Assembly: GCF_000204415.1 (NCBI RefSeq)
Contig: NC_015416.1
Coordinates: 434,001 to 498,000, forward strand
Length of the DNA: 64,000 nt
DNA from: Methanothrix soehngenii GP6
GTDB lineage: Archaea > Halobacteriota > Methanosarcinia > Methanotrichales > Methanotrichaceae
Reading direction: 5' to 3'
The position numbers and the translations under genes were made by a program. Each line of letters opens with the position of its first letter. Position 1 is the first letter of the stretch. Shown piece by piece: positions 43,065 through 52,003 of this stretch. The notes beneath the pieces are model-generated. The model worked only from the letters and a program-made list of their open reading frames with translations, was not told where the DNA came from and did no database searches.

Positions 43065-43700
43065 CTAGATTCCTATATCCTGGAATTTTACTGCCTTTTC
43101 CATAGAGAAGCTCCCGCTAAGGAAGGTGCTGGAGTCGATGTTGTTCTTGCCCATCTGGTGCTGGGAGGACTTGATTCCATAGTAGCCATCGAACTTAGCA
43201 TTGCTGCTGGAACCTATGCCTTGATTTCCAGTTGAACCACCCGGGACCGGGATCGATGAGTTCAGCCTAGATTGATTGCCAGCGAATGCTTCAGTGGCAG
43301 ATCCATTGGTAGCTGATGAGCTGATTGATGCATTAGTGGCTGTGAAGTTTAGTGCTGATATGTTAGCAATTGAAGAGTTGAGGACCGATGTGCCAGCTAC
43401 AGAATGATTCGTGCCAGGCAATTCCGGATTGAGTGGATTTGATCCCTTCAAACCAGAGCTGATAGAATCGCCATTGCCACCCTCTCCCTCTGCGGCCCAT
43501 TGGCTCTTGGACATCATATCAACTAGGGCTCCGGCCATCCTCTCCTCCAGCCTCTTCGTGTCTAAACTCATGATCGACAATCTGGAGGTCTCATATCCAG
43601 CAAGGCCGTCTTGGCCATCTTCGTTCTGGGAAGGAGAAGACAATACAGGAAAGACAATTGTCAATATTATCATGATCAAGACTGCAATTTCCGCTTTCAT
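43065..43700 (-). CDS. Secreted Ser/Asn/Thr-rich low-complexity protein
   Basis: 211 residues from ATG 43700 with GGTGAG upstream. Signal peptide (AEIAVLIMIILTIVFPVLS), then a tract rich in Asn, Ser, Ala and Thr (about 90-170, NSSIANISALNFTATNAS) with many N-x-S/T glycosylation sites. It may be a wall or sheath component together with the gene that follows it. Confidence 0.6.
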   Translation of the reverse strand: MKAEIAVLIMIILTIVFPVLSSPSQNEDGQDGLAGYETSRLSIMSLDTKRLEERMAGALVDMMSKSQWAAEGEGGNGDSISSGLKGSNPLNPELPGTNHSVAGTSVLNSSIANISALNFTATNASISSSATNGSATEAFAGNQSRLNSSIPVPGGSTGNQGIGSSSNAKFDGYYGIKSSQHQMGKNNIDSSTFLSGSFSMEKAVKFQDIGI

Positions 43701-43846
43701 TACCCTCACCATCAATGCTACAGAATAAGGATGTCATCAATACAATTTCAACTTTTCTATACAAGAGAGTCTTTTGCAATGGTTTCTCCCCTATTTCTTC
43801 CGTGCTATGGATAGCATTTATCTGTTCCCAGTGGAATCATGCCTCT

Positions 43847-46180
43847 GTGTACCTGGATTATTTGCCCTATGAGTCTCTCCGGCCTCACCAGGACAGGATG
43901 CTGGACGCAGTCTATGATGTGGTGAGCAGAGGAAATCAGGGCATTCTGATGATAGATGCTCCCACCGGCACTGGAAAGACGAGCTGCATCAGCGCTGCTC
44001 TGGCCGCCGCTCCGGGAAAGATCGTGGTAGCGGTGAGAACCGTCTCTCAGATCGATATCTACATCGATGAGATCAATCGAATTTGGTCCAAGACCCGCCA
44101 CAAGCCGGAGATCGCCTATATGGTGGGAAAGCAGAGGATCTGCCCTCTGGAGGGCGAGTTCCGAGCAGAGAGCGTCTATGCCGGCTGCTTGAGGCTTAGA
44201 GAGTGGACGAAAAACTATGTCTCCTCGAAGATCGGCAAGGGCAATGCAGCCATCTACGATCCTCATGCAGATAGCATTCCCGAGGAGGAGCCTGGCTATA
44301 GGACGTTCTGCCCGTACTACCTGCGAAGCAGAGAAGGCTTTGAGATAAATGGATCTGTCCATTTCCGCCGATCCGCCAGGGCCCTGGATGTGGTAGAGGG
44401 CTTGAAAAAGAGGGTAACCGCACCCTCGGGGCTTATGGACTCCTGCCAGGGCATCTGCCCCTATGAGATCATGAGCCTTTACGCCAAGAACAGCGATATA
44501 GTGATCATGAACTACTCTCACCTCTTCAGTCCTGACTTCCAGGACATCATCTTCCAGTGGCTGGAGATGGACTCGGAGAAGGTCACCCTGATCATAGATG
44601 AGGCCCATAACCTGGGAGATGCGGTAAGAGCAATGAACTCACGCCACCTCACCCAAAGGATGATAGATCTTGCCGAGACCGAGGTGGAGAAGTTCGAGGG
44701 CACCTTGGGGCAGGCCAGGCTGGAGGAGACGAGAGAGGAAGCCTCCTGGAGGAGAGAGGGAATCAGGATCATACGACAGCTCCTTCCCAGGCTCCGGAGG
44801 TTCCTTCAGAGCCGGCTGGATAGAATGCCTGAGGGCGAGGCCCTGATGGATGCCGATCTGTTTCGCGCCTTCCTCTACGATGGGATCGATGACATCGAAG
44901 ACGCGTTATCATATTTCTCAGATGTTGCAGTGGCAGTCGCCGATCTGAACCTGGCGGAAGGAGATAGGGAGAACCTGCAGGGGGATATTCAGCCCAGCCT
45001 CGCCCTGGTGCTGCTCTTTCTCAGAGACATGGAGACGGCGGAGACCGATATCGCTCTTCAGAGGAAGATCGTGGTCACCGGTGTGGGAAAAAGGAAGCTC
45101 GTCCGGCTGGAGGTCAATAACATCGATCCGGCGGCCAACATCCGGCGGATTACAGACAACGTCAATGCCACTATCATGCTCTCCGGCACCTTCTCCCCCC
45201 TGGAGGCTTATGAGCTCTACTGTCTGGGAGAGGAGGGCAGAGCAGAGAAGCTCAGCCTGCCCAACCCCTTCCCCAAGGAAAACCGCCTCCTCCTGGTGGC
45301 TAAAAAGGCCACGACCCAGCTGGAGCAGAGGGAGGATATGGACAATAGGGAGGAGATATCGGGGCACATAAGATCACTGATCGAGTGCGTCCCGGGAAAT
45401 GTGGCGGTGTTTTTCACCTCTTATCCCATGATGAACAATTACCGGGACGTCTGTCTCTCATCCTCAAGGAAGGTTGGAAAGAAGCTCTGTGTTGAGCCCC
45501 GCAGCGCAGACCAGGTCCCTGAGCTTCTGGATCTGTTCTTCTCTTTAGGGGCCAGGGGCGGGGGGGTTCTGACCGGGGTGTGCGGTGGAAAGCTGGCAGA
45601 GGGGATCGACTATAAAGGCGAGGCCCTGAAAGGAGTGGCAGTGGTAGGGCTGCCTTTGTCGGCATACGACGAGATCCAAAAGGAGATCAACAGCTACTAT
45701 ACCATGAAATATGGCAAGATCAAAGGTATGCTCATCGCCTACACTTTGCCTGCGATAAACCGGGGGCTGCAAGCTGCAGGAAGGGTTATCCGGGCGGAAT
45801 CCGAAAGGGGCGTCCTGCTGTTCTGCGACCGCCGGTTTGGATATGACGATCTCGGGGGAGTTAATCAGTTCCTTCCAGGCTGGGTGAGGGAGGAGTTGAT
45901 TTTGGTGGATGCCAGAGAAGGAGGGGAATTGATCCAAGAGAAGATCGCGAAATGGCAGATGGATAATTATTCCGGAGGCAATCCAGAAAGAGACTCTGAA
46001 ATCCTCCCTGCAGGCGATTTGAAGGGCGCTGCCCAGAAGAGAAGAGCTCAGGAGAGCGGCAGGAAGGGAGATGAATCCTCTTCGGCCAAGAGGGCAAGGC
46101 CGCGAAGGGGAGGCAAGAGGGATCTGAGGGAGTTGGCAAGATCTCTAGGCCTGGGGGATCCCGGTTCCAAGAGAAGCTGA
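43847..46180 (+). CDS. XPD/Rad3-type 5'-3' DNA helicase
   Basis: 777 residues from GTG 43847 (VYLDYLPYESLRPHQ, the natural XPD start); codons back to 43715 are open but unlike XPD and overlap the divergent gene. Walker A in APTGTGKTS, DEAH in IIDEAHNLGD, then SGTFSPLEAY and QAAGRVIRAESERG (motif VI). The 4Fe-4S cysteines lie in the region with RICPLEG, AGCL, TFCPYY and DSCQGICPY. XPD opens DNA in repair. The C-terminal ~60 residues are basic and low complexity, and look species-specific. Confidence 0.93.
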   Translation: MYLDYLPYESLRPHQDRMLDAVYDVVSRGNQGILMIDAPTGTGKTSCISAALAAAPGKIVVAVRTVSQIDIYIDEINRIWSKTRHKPEIAYMVGKQRICPLEGEFRAESVYAGCLRLREWTKNYVSSKIGKGNAAIYDPHADSIPEEEPGYRTFCPYYLRSREGFEINGSVHFRRSARALDVVEGLKKRVTAPSGLMDSCQGICPYEIMSLYAKNSDIVIMNYSHLFSPDFQDIIFQWLEMDSEKVTLIIDEAHNLGDAVRAMNSRHLTQRMIDLAETEVEKFEGTLGQARLEETREEASWRREGIRIIRQLLPRLRRFLQSRLDRMPEGEALMDADLFRAFLYDGIDDIEDALSYFSDVAVAVADLNLAEGDRENLQGDIQPSLALVLLFLRDMETAETDIALQRKIVVTGVGKRKLVRLEVNNIDPAANIRRITDNVNATIMLSGTFSPLEAYELYCLGEEGRAEKLSLPNPFPKENRLLLVAKKATTQLEQREDMDNREEISGHIRSLIECVPGNVAVFFTSYPMMNNYRDVCLSSSRKVGKKLCVEPRSADQVPELLDLFFSLGARGGGVLTGVCGGKLAEGIDYKGEALKGVAVVGLPLSAYDEIQKEINSYYTMKYGKIKGMLIAYTLPAINRGLQAAGRVIRAESERGVLLFCDRRFGYDDLGGVNQFLPGWVREELILVDAREGGELIQEKIAKWQMDNYSGGNPERDSEILPAGDLKGAAQKRRAQESGRKGDESSSAKRARPRRGGKRDLRELARSLGLGDPGSKRS

Positions 46181-46222
46181 TACCAAGAGACCCAGCCCAT
46201 GTGGAGGGATGAATCGGAGAAT

Positions 46223-46567
46223 CTAGCCGATCTTTTCTGTCTCCAGCACCCGCAGGGGAATGGTGCCCAGGGCCTTTCCAACCGTTGATTTTGCGATCCT
46301 TCCTGCATGCTCCTCGCTCTCTGCATTGAAGATCTTGATCTCAAATAATAGCGCCACCAGTGCCATGCTGGCGACGAGGAAGACGCCGTCTAAGGGCTCA
46401 TTGCATTCCGGGCAATCCCATTGGCCCACCTCTACCTCAACAAAGTCCATCTTTCTCTGGTTCAATCTCTTTCCCGCTTCAGAGATGGCCACACCGATAG
46501 CATCATCCTCGGTCTTGACATCTCTGACCAGCCAGGCACCCTCCAGCAAGACATTGAAATTCGGCAT
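46223..46567 (-). CDS. DUF555 (UPF0212) family protein
   Basis: 114 residues, typical for this archaeal family, with MPNFNVLLEGAWLVRDVKT at the start, a CPEC pair (WDCPECNEPLDG) and EHAGRIAKSTVGKALG near the end. No function has been established; the CxxC may bind metal. It converges with the XPD gene (42-bp gap). Confidence 0.88.
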   Translation of the reverse strand: MPNFNVLLEGAWLVRDVKTEDDAIGVAISEAGKRLNQRKMDFVEVEVGQWDCPECNEPLDGVFLVASMALVALLFEIKIFNAESEEHAGRIAKSTVGKALGTIPLRVLETEKIG

Positions 46568-46821
46568 TGCTCAAATGCTAGGAGGATGTATGATATCTAC
46601 TTTTTCCGCCAGAAATTTTCTTTCTATACTACTTATAAAATCATGTTACCATTCTCAATAATATACCGCTTATAAAAAATCGTAATGCTATATATTTTGC
46701 GAATACATTATCATTACGGACGGATATGTTGTTATATTAGAAAGCTGAAATATAGAACCTGAGTGGAGTTGGGATGGTTGGTCAAGGTCTTGTTCATTAT
46801 AGAGGTTGATATCTGATAAAT
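46568..46821. other. 254-bp gap left of MITE 3
   Basis: No gene seen. A+T-rich around 46660-46760, which probably includes the promoter for DUF555. Confidence 0.35.
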
Positions 46822-46980
46822 GGCTCTTCGCTGAATTATTTGGGTGAGTTCAGGCAGAGAATATGGCTTCTGTTCCTCTGTGTCTCTGTGGTTGGGTCAG
46901 AGCATCGCGATTCACCACAGAGGCACCGAGACACAGAGAACCAGCGATTCAAGTTCACCCATACAAAATAACGAGGAGCC
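46822..46980. mobile_element. MITE copy 3 (159 bp)
   Basis: Same ends and length as copies 1 and 2. The flanks are TGATAAAT (46814-46821) and TGATATAT (46981-46988), which match at 7 of 8 positions, an older duplication. It lies in the leader region upstream of the histidine kinase gene (ATG 47122). Confidence 0.88.
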
Positions 46981-47121
46981 TGATATATCATCTTAAATCT
47001 GATCCAAGCCGGATTCCTTGCCATCCCCCGTTCAGCTATACAGACGGGCGAATTGCACTCTGGATGATGATGATATTGATTGCTCCACATTGATGATGCC
47101 ATCATTCAATGGAAGACGAAG

Positions 47122-50100
47122 ATGAATAACGCAGCCGAGACGGTAATTGTCGCTACTGACAATTCGGAGAGCCATGCGGGCGAGCCGCCAGATTCATCCG
47201 AGCGGCGCGCATCCAGGCGGGTCTTTCCATTTCGCTATTCATTGGCCATCGCAAGCACAATTGTCATTTGTTATGCCCTGGTGATGTTCATCTTGAGGGA
47301 TGATCCAGAGGCGACAGTTGCTTTCACAGACCTGGCGCTCATCCCAATAAACGGCATGGCTGCATTAGCCCTGCTTTATGCGGCTGCTTCTTCTTATCAG
47401 CAGAGAAAAAAAGTATATCTGACCTGGCTGATCCTCTCTTTAGCGACATTTAGCTTCACCATGGGGGATGTTATTTGGGCTTATGAAGAGACCATTCTCA
47501 AGGTCGACCCATTTTTTTCCATCTCAAACGTCTTCTTTCTGGCATACTATCCTCTATTTCTATGGGGGATCTTCGTCCTCCCCTCTTTGGAATTATCCTT
47601 AAAAGAGAGATTCAAGATGGCCCTGGATTTCGGAATAGTAATGTTTGCCGGGATAATCATATTCTGGAACTACATAATCAGTCCAGTTGTTCAGGAATCA
47701 GCAAACTACGACCTTTTCACATTGCTAATCTATATCATTTATCCTCTAGGGGATCTGATCTTGCTCTTCTCTGTCCTGGAGCTTCTCTTCAGGAAGATTC
47801 GGGGCAATGAACAGACCTCATTGCTCCTTCTTGCTGCCGGAATGATCGGTCTGATTATAACCGATTCCATATTTCTACATTTGTCATGGTCTGATTCCTA
47901 TGCAGCAGGAGGTCTTCTCGATCTGGGCTGGCCATTATCCTATGCACTGGTAGGTCTTGCGGGCATGTCTCAGGCGGATGTTGTATCAAAGAAGAATTCC
48001 TTCAAGATACCTGAATTCGGGGAATTCCGCTCAGGAGGGCTGACCTGGCCACTCTACCTTCCATATTTATTCGCAGCGGGAGCATTTGCTCTGCTGGTCT
48101 GGAGCTATGAAAATCCGATTGGCCTTTCCTTCGCCAGCTTATCCTGGGCAGTGGGGATGATAATCGGCCTGGTCATACTGCGACAGATACTTGTTCTGAA
48201 CGAAAATGTCAGCCTTTATAAAAAAGCTCAGAAGGATATTCAGGAGAAAGAGCTGGCCAGGGCCGAGGTCATCCGCCTCAACGAAGAGCTTGAAGAAAGG
48301 GTGGCCCGGCGAACCAAGCAGCTGGAGGATACCAATAGAGATCTGAATTGTGAAGTGCAAGAGAGAATACAAGCGGAAGCAGCCATGAGGGACTCGGAGC
48401 GCAGGATGGCGGATATCATAAACTTCCTCCCGGATGCTACCTTCGTCATCAATAAAGAAGGAGTGGTAATTGCCTGGAACCGGGCCATAGAAATGATGAC
48501 CCAAGTCAAGGCAGAGGATATTTTGGGAAAGGGCGAATATGAGTACTCTCTGCCCTTTTATAAAAAGCGAAGGCCAATTCTGATTGACCTGGTCACAAAT
48601 CAGGATCTTGATGTAAAGGGCTGCTATGAAGAGCTCAAGTGGCATGAGGATGGCAGCCTGGCTGGCGTTAGCTTCATCTCAAACCTCAATGGAAAGTTGA
48701 CCTATCTGCAGGGTAGTGCAGCGGTTCTGTACGATTCAGAGGGTAATATCTATGGAGCAATCGAGTCCATTCGCGATATCACTGACCAGAAGATGGTGGA
48801 GGAGGACCTCAAGAACTCCAAAGAGAGAGCCGAATTAGCCACAAGGTCGAAATCCAATTTCCTGGCCAATATGAGCCATGAGATCAGAACGCCAATGAAT
48901 GCCGTCGTTGGCATGACCGGCCTGCTCCTGGAGACCGATTTGAAGCCTGAACAGCGCGAATACTTGGAGACCATTCGAACCGGCGGAAACACCCTTCTCG
49001 CCATTATCAACAATATCCTGGATTACTCCAAGATCGAAGGAGAGAAGATGGAGTTGGAGATCTTACCATTTGATCTCCTGGGCTGCATAGAGGAGTCGAT
49101 GGATATGGTGGCGGCGAATGCAGCGGAAAAAGGCCTTGAGATTGCGTATTTCCAGGACGATGATGTGCCCAGGTTTATATTGGGAGACCAGATCCGTCTG
49201 CGTCAGATCCTGGTCAATCTTCTGGGAAATGCCACCAAGTTCACTGAGAAGGGAGAGATCGTCTTATCCCTGAGCACAACCCCACTGGATGATGGAAGAA
49301 TCGAGCTGCATTTTAGAGTTATGGATACTGGAATCGGCATCTCTCAGGAGAATCTAAGCCGTCTCTTTCAATTCTTCACCCAGGTTGATTCCTCAACCAC
49401 AAGGCATTATGGCGGCACAGGTCTGGGCCTGGCCATAAGCCGCAGGCTGGTGGAGATGATGGAGGGAAGGATCTGGGTAGAGAGCGAAAAGGGAGTGGGA
49501 AGCACCTTCCATTTCACCATTCGCTGCCAATTGCATCATGATAATAGCCGCTCAGAGCCTGGAGATTCGATCCTCTCCGGCAAGAGGGTGCTGATAGTAG
49601 AAGGCCATAGGTCGGTCAGAGATATGCTCTTCAGGATGGCCGGCTCCTGGGGAATGGAGGCTGTAGCTCTAGCTAGAGCTGAAGAGGCCATAGAGCTCAT
49701 GACCAGAGGGACAGCGATATCCGGGACCGGGCAATTAAAGAGCAATTCATTTGATTGTGTAATTCTGGACACCGTTCTGCCGGACATGGAAGGCCTGCTT
49801 CTTGCCCGGAGGATCAAGGATTTGAGCGTTGCCTCCTTTGTGGTGATGATAAGCCATATGGGAGAGGAGGTAGTGAAGGATGATTCGCTCTCCGGATGGC
49901 TGACCAAGCCAGTGAAACCGCGTCTGCTAAAGAGGCTTCTTATCGATCTAATATCTCCGCCTAAAAGAGAGCTCCAAGATTTTGAAGCTCAGTCCGTTTC
50001 ATCCAAAGATATAGCCCGCGATCTGTCTATCCTTCTGGCGGAGGATAATCCCATAAACCAGAAGGTGGCGCTCATAATGCTGAGACATCTCGGCTATAAG

Positions 50101-50391
50101 GCCGATGTAGCCAGCAGCGGTCCTGAGGTCCTGACCAGTGTGAAGAGAAAGCATTACGACGTCATTCTCATGGATATACAGATGCCGGATATGGATGGCC
50201 TTGAGGCCACCCGGCATATTAGGGAGATGGATGGATCAGTCTCGCAACCCCATATCATAGCTATGACCGCTTACGCTCTGGAGGGTGATCGAGAGGAGTT
50301 CTTGAAGGCCGGCATGAACGGCTATCTGAGCGAACCGATCCAGTTAGGAGAGCTGAAATCGGCCTTGGAAAGTGTGAAGCCAATAGATTAG
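47122..50391 (+). CDS. Hybrid membrane histidine kinase with PAS and two receiver domains
   Basis: 1089 residues. Eight to ten membrane helices (~30-320), coiled coil (~375-425), PAS (~430-545), HisKA with H586 (SHEIRTPMNAVVG), HATPase (NLLGNATKFT, DTGIGIS, GGTGLGLAIS), REC1 (~820-930) and REC2 (~960-1085). REC1 keeps an Asp (LDTVLPD, D883) and Lys (TKPV) but has VEGH in place of an acidic pair. REC2 keeps D1018 (LMDIQMPD) but has YLSEPIQ where Lys is expected. ATG 47122 chosen; TTG 47080 is in frame. The signal and output are unknown. Confidence 0.9.
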   Translation: MNNAAETVIVATDNSESHAGEPPDSSERRASRRVFPFRYSLAIASTIVICYALVMFILRDDPEATVAFTDLALIPINGMAALALLYAAASSYQQRKKVYLTWLILSLATFSFTMGDVIWAYEETILKVDPFFSISNVFFLAYYPLFLWGIFVLPSLELSLKERFKMALDFGIVMFAGIIIFWNYIISPVVQESANYDLFTLLIYIIYPLGDLILLFSVLELLFRKIRGNEQTSLLLLAAGMIGLIITDSIFLHLSWSDSYAAGGLLDLGWPLSYALVGLAGMSQADVVSKKNSFKIPEFGEFRSGGLTWPLYLPYLFAAGAFALLVWSYENPIGLSFASLSWAVGMIIGLVILRQILVLNENVSLYKKAQKDIQEKELARAEVIRLNEELEERVARRTKQLEDTNRDLNCEVQERIQAEAAMRDSERRMADIINFLPDATFVINKEGVVIAWNRAIEMMTQVKAEDILGKGEYEYSLPFYKKRRPILIDLVTNQDLDVKGCYEELKWHEDGSLAGVSFISNLNGKLTYLQGSAAVLYDSEGNIYGAIESIRDITDQKMVEEDLKNSKERAELATRSKSNFLANMSHEIRTPMNAVVGMTGLLLETDLKPEQREYLETIRTGGNTLLAIINNILDYSKIEGEKMELEILPFDLLGCIEESMDMVAANAAEKGLEIAYFQDDDVPRFILGDQIRLRQILVNLLGNATKFTEKGEIVLSLSTTPLDDGRIELHFRVMDTGIGISQENLSRLFQFFTQVDSSTTRHYGGTGLGLAISRRLVEMMEGRIWVESEKGVGSTFHFTIRCQLHHDNSRSEPGDSILSGKRVLIVEGHRSVRDMLFRMAGSWGMEAVALARAEEAIELMTRGTAISGTGQLKSNSFDCVILDTVLPDMEGLLLARRIKDLSVASFVVMISHMGEEVVKDDSLSGWLTKPVKPRLLKRLLIDLISPPKRELQDFEAQSVSSKDIARDLSILLAEDNPINQKVALIMLRHLGYKADVASSGPEVLTSVKRKHYDVILMDIQMPDMDGLEATRHIREMDGSVSQPHIIAMTAYALEGDREEFLKAGMNGYLSEPIQLGELKSALESVKPID

Positions 50392-50422
50392 ATGAGATTA
50401 TAGAAAAGATGATTAATGTTGA

Positions 50423-51136
50423 TCAGATCATTCTATCCTCTTCTCTCTCCTCTATAAAAAGCTCCGGCAATGCATTCATGTACTCTTTTATCATTATGGG
50501 AAAAGATCTGGATTCCATGAAGCGCAGACCCAACTGCTCTGCCCAGCGCTGTATCCCCAAATCTTGGGAGACGACTGCAGCATCCAGCTCCTTGGCCAGC
50601 AGCAGAACATCGATGTCGGGAGCGCTATCCAGAATGCCATAGCGAAGGGCAGCTCTGTACTTCTCCCGAAACTTCCTTATTATGCTCCCCACGACCTCCC
50701 TTTCTATCTCATCCCTCATCTCTCTCAGATCGCCCTTGCTTTCTGACAAAGCGATGCATCTGGAGACCGACTCCCATACAGCTTCCTCAGATATGTTCAT
50801 ACCCTTATTAATGCGGCTCCTCATGTAATCCACATATTCATAAAAGATCTTTGAAGGCACCTTGACCTTGTATCTGTCCGGAGTCTTCTTGACCAGCCAG
50901 GTATCGACCTTTCCCAGGATGCGAGAATCGCAGCTATTATGCCTGGCAAAATCCTTGATCTCATTGTAGACGGAGGGATATGGTATATAGCAGCTGATTC
51001 CCAGGTGAAGCCTGCCCTCTGAAATGCGATCCAGGATGGCGTTCATTCCTTCGCAGATGTCAGTGGCGCCCTCGCTCTCCCAGGCCATGGAGTCTGTAAG
51101 TGCAGTTGTATCCAGAACAAATCTTTGGCGCAACAT
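50423..51136 (-). CDS. RNA ligase partner protein (PIN-like)
   Basis: 237 residues from ATG 51136 ([15 protein letters not shown]); the upstream 22 codons lack family pattern. The start with [10 protein letters not shown], then CEGMNAIL...[13 protein letters not shown], matches the archaeal RNA ligase partner family, a PIN-like domain (Asp in [26 protein letters not shown]). It is usually next to an archaeal ATP-dependent RNA ligase; none is in this window. Divergent from the NrpR-domain gene (gap about 90-110 bp). Confidence 0.85.
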   Translation of the reverse strand: MLRQRFVLDTTALTDSMAWESEGATDICEGMNAILDRISEGRLHLGISCYIPYPSVYNEIKDFARHNSCDSRILGKVDTWLVKKTPDRYKVKVPSKIFYEYVDYMRSRINKGMNISEEAVWESVSRCIALSESKGDLREMRDEIEREVVGSIIRKFREKYRAALRYGILDSAPDIDVLLLAKELDAAVVSQDLGIQRWAEQLGLRFMESRSFPIMIKEYMNALPELFIEEREEDRMI

Positions 51137-51228
51137 TGCTGAATGTATTGGATCAAGTGATATAAGATAGCTTCCAGAAAGGCCAAAAGAAAGTGCCCCC
51201 AAAAAAGCTAATAAAGCCCTATCGCTGA

Positions 51229-51963
51229 TTGGAGGATGTGACCCCAGTGCAACCTCTGGTCTTCACCCTGGCCAGAATTGAGAACCTGATGCATCAGGTG
51301 AGCTTCGATCCGGCGGGTATGAAGGGCAAGATCATTACCAATACCACCACGGTAAGAAAGGAGGCTCTGGATGAGACCCTGGCAGTCTTTTATGATACCA
51401 TCAACAGCGGCCTGGCGGTGTCGCCGATGATCAAGGTCATAGAAGGAAAGGGGAGGATCAAAATCAAGACCGCCTGCAGCCTGACCCTTTGCGCCGTAAT
51501 GCTCAAGCATGGCATACCGGTTCATCCCAAAGGAGGAGGTCTGGTGGAGGTGGTTGAGAGAGAGCCGACCAGGTTCACAGATATGCTCATGTATTGGGCT
51601 ACGACCGTCGATCCCATTGATGTCCTGACCGCTCAAGGGCTGATGAATATCACAGGGATGATGCGCACCGGGAATGGCCGGATCTTAGGTAACCTTCACG
51701 AGGCACCTATGCTCGCCCGGGACAAGATCGAGGATGTGCTTGAAGCTCTGGCCCAGGCGGGATTCGCCGGGGTGCTGGAGCTGGGCCAGCCGAATATGAA
51801 TGTCCTGGGGGTCTCAGTGGAGAGGGATCATGTGGGATTGGCACTGGTCGGAGGGACCAATCTTATGGCTGCAGCAAAGGAATGCCAGATAGATGTGATG
51901 CATGAGTCGATCAGCGACCTGACAGATATTTCTGAATTGAAGCATATAGAAGAGCTTCTTTAG
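51229..51963 (+). CDS. Stand-alone NrpR regulatory domain (DUF128)
   Basis: 244 residues that correspond to one NrpR (DUF128) regulatory domain: [44 protein letters not shown] and the end [16 protein letters not shown]. NrpR represses nitrogen genes and responds to 2-oxoglutarate. The helix-turn-helix of NrpRI is missing, so it is NrpRII-like and would need a DNA-binding partner. GTG 51238 or 51247 are alternative starts (GGAGG at 51231). Confidence 0.82.
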   Translation: MEDVTPVQPLVFTLARIENLMHQVSFDPAGMKGKIITNTTTVRKEALDETLAVFYDTINSGLAVSPMIKVIEGKGRIKIKTACSLTLCAVMLKHGIPVHPKGGGLVEVVEREPTRFTDMLMYWATTVDPIDVLTAQGLMNITGMMRTGNGRILGNLHEAPMLARDKIEDVLEALAQAGFAGVLELGQPNMNVLGVSVERDHVGLALVGGTNLMAAAKECQIDVMHESISDLTDISELKHIEELL

Positions 51964-52003
51964 AAAGCATTATTCTTATACCACAAGTGATCAATCCGTT
52001 TTT

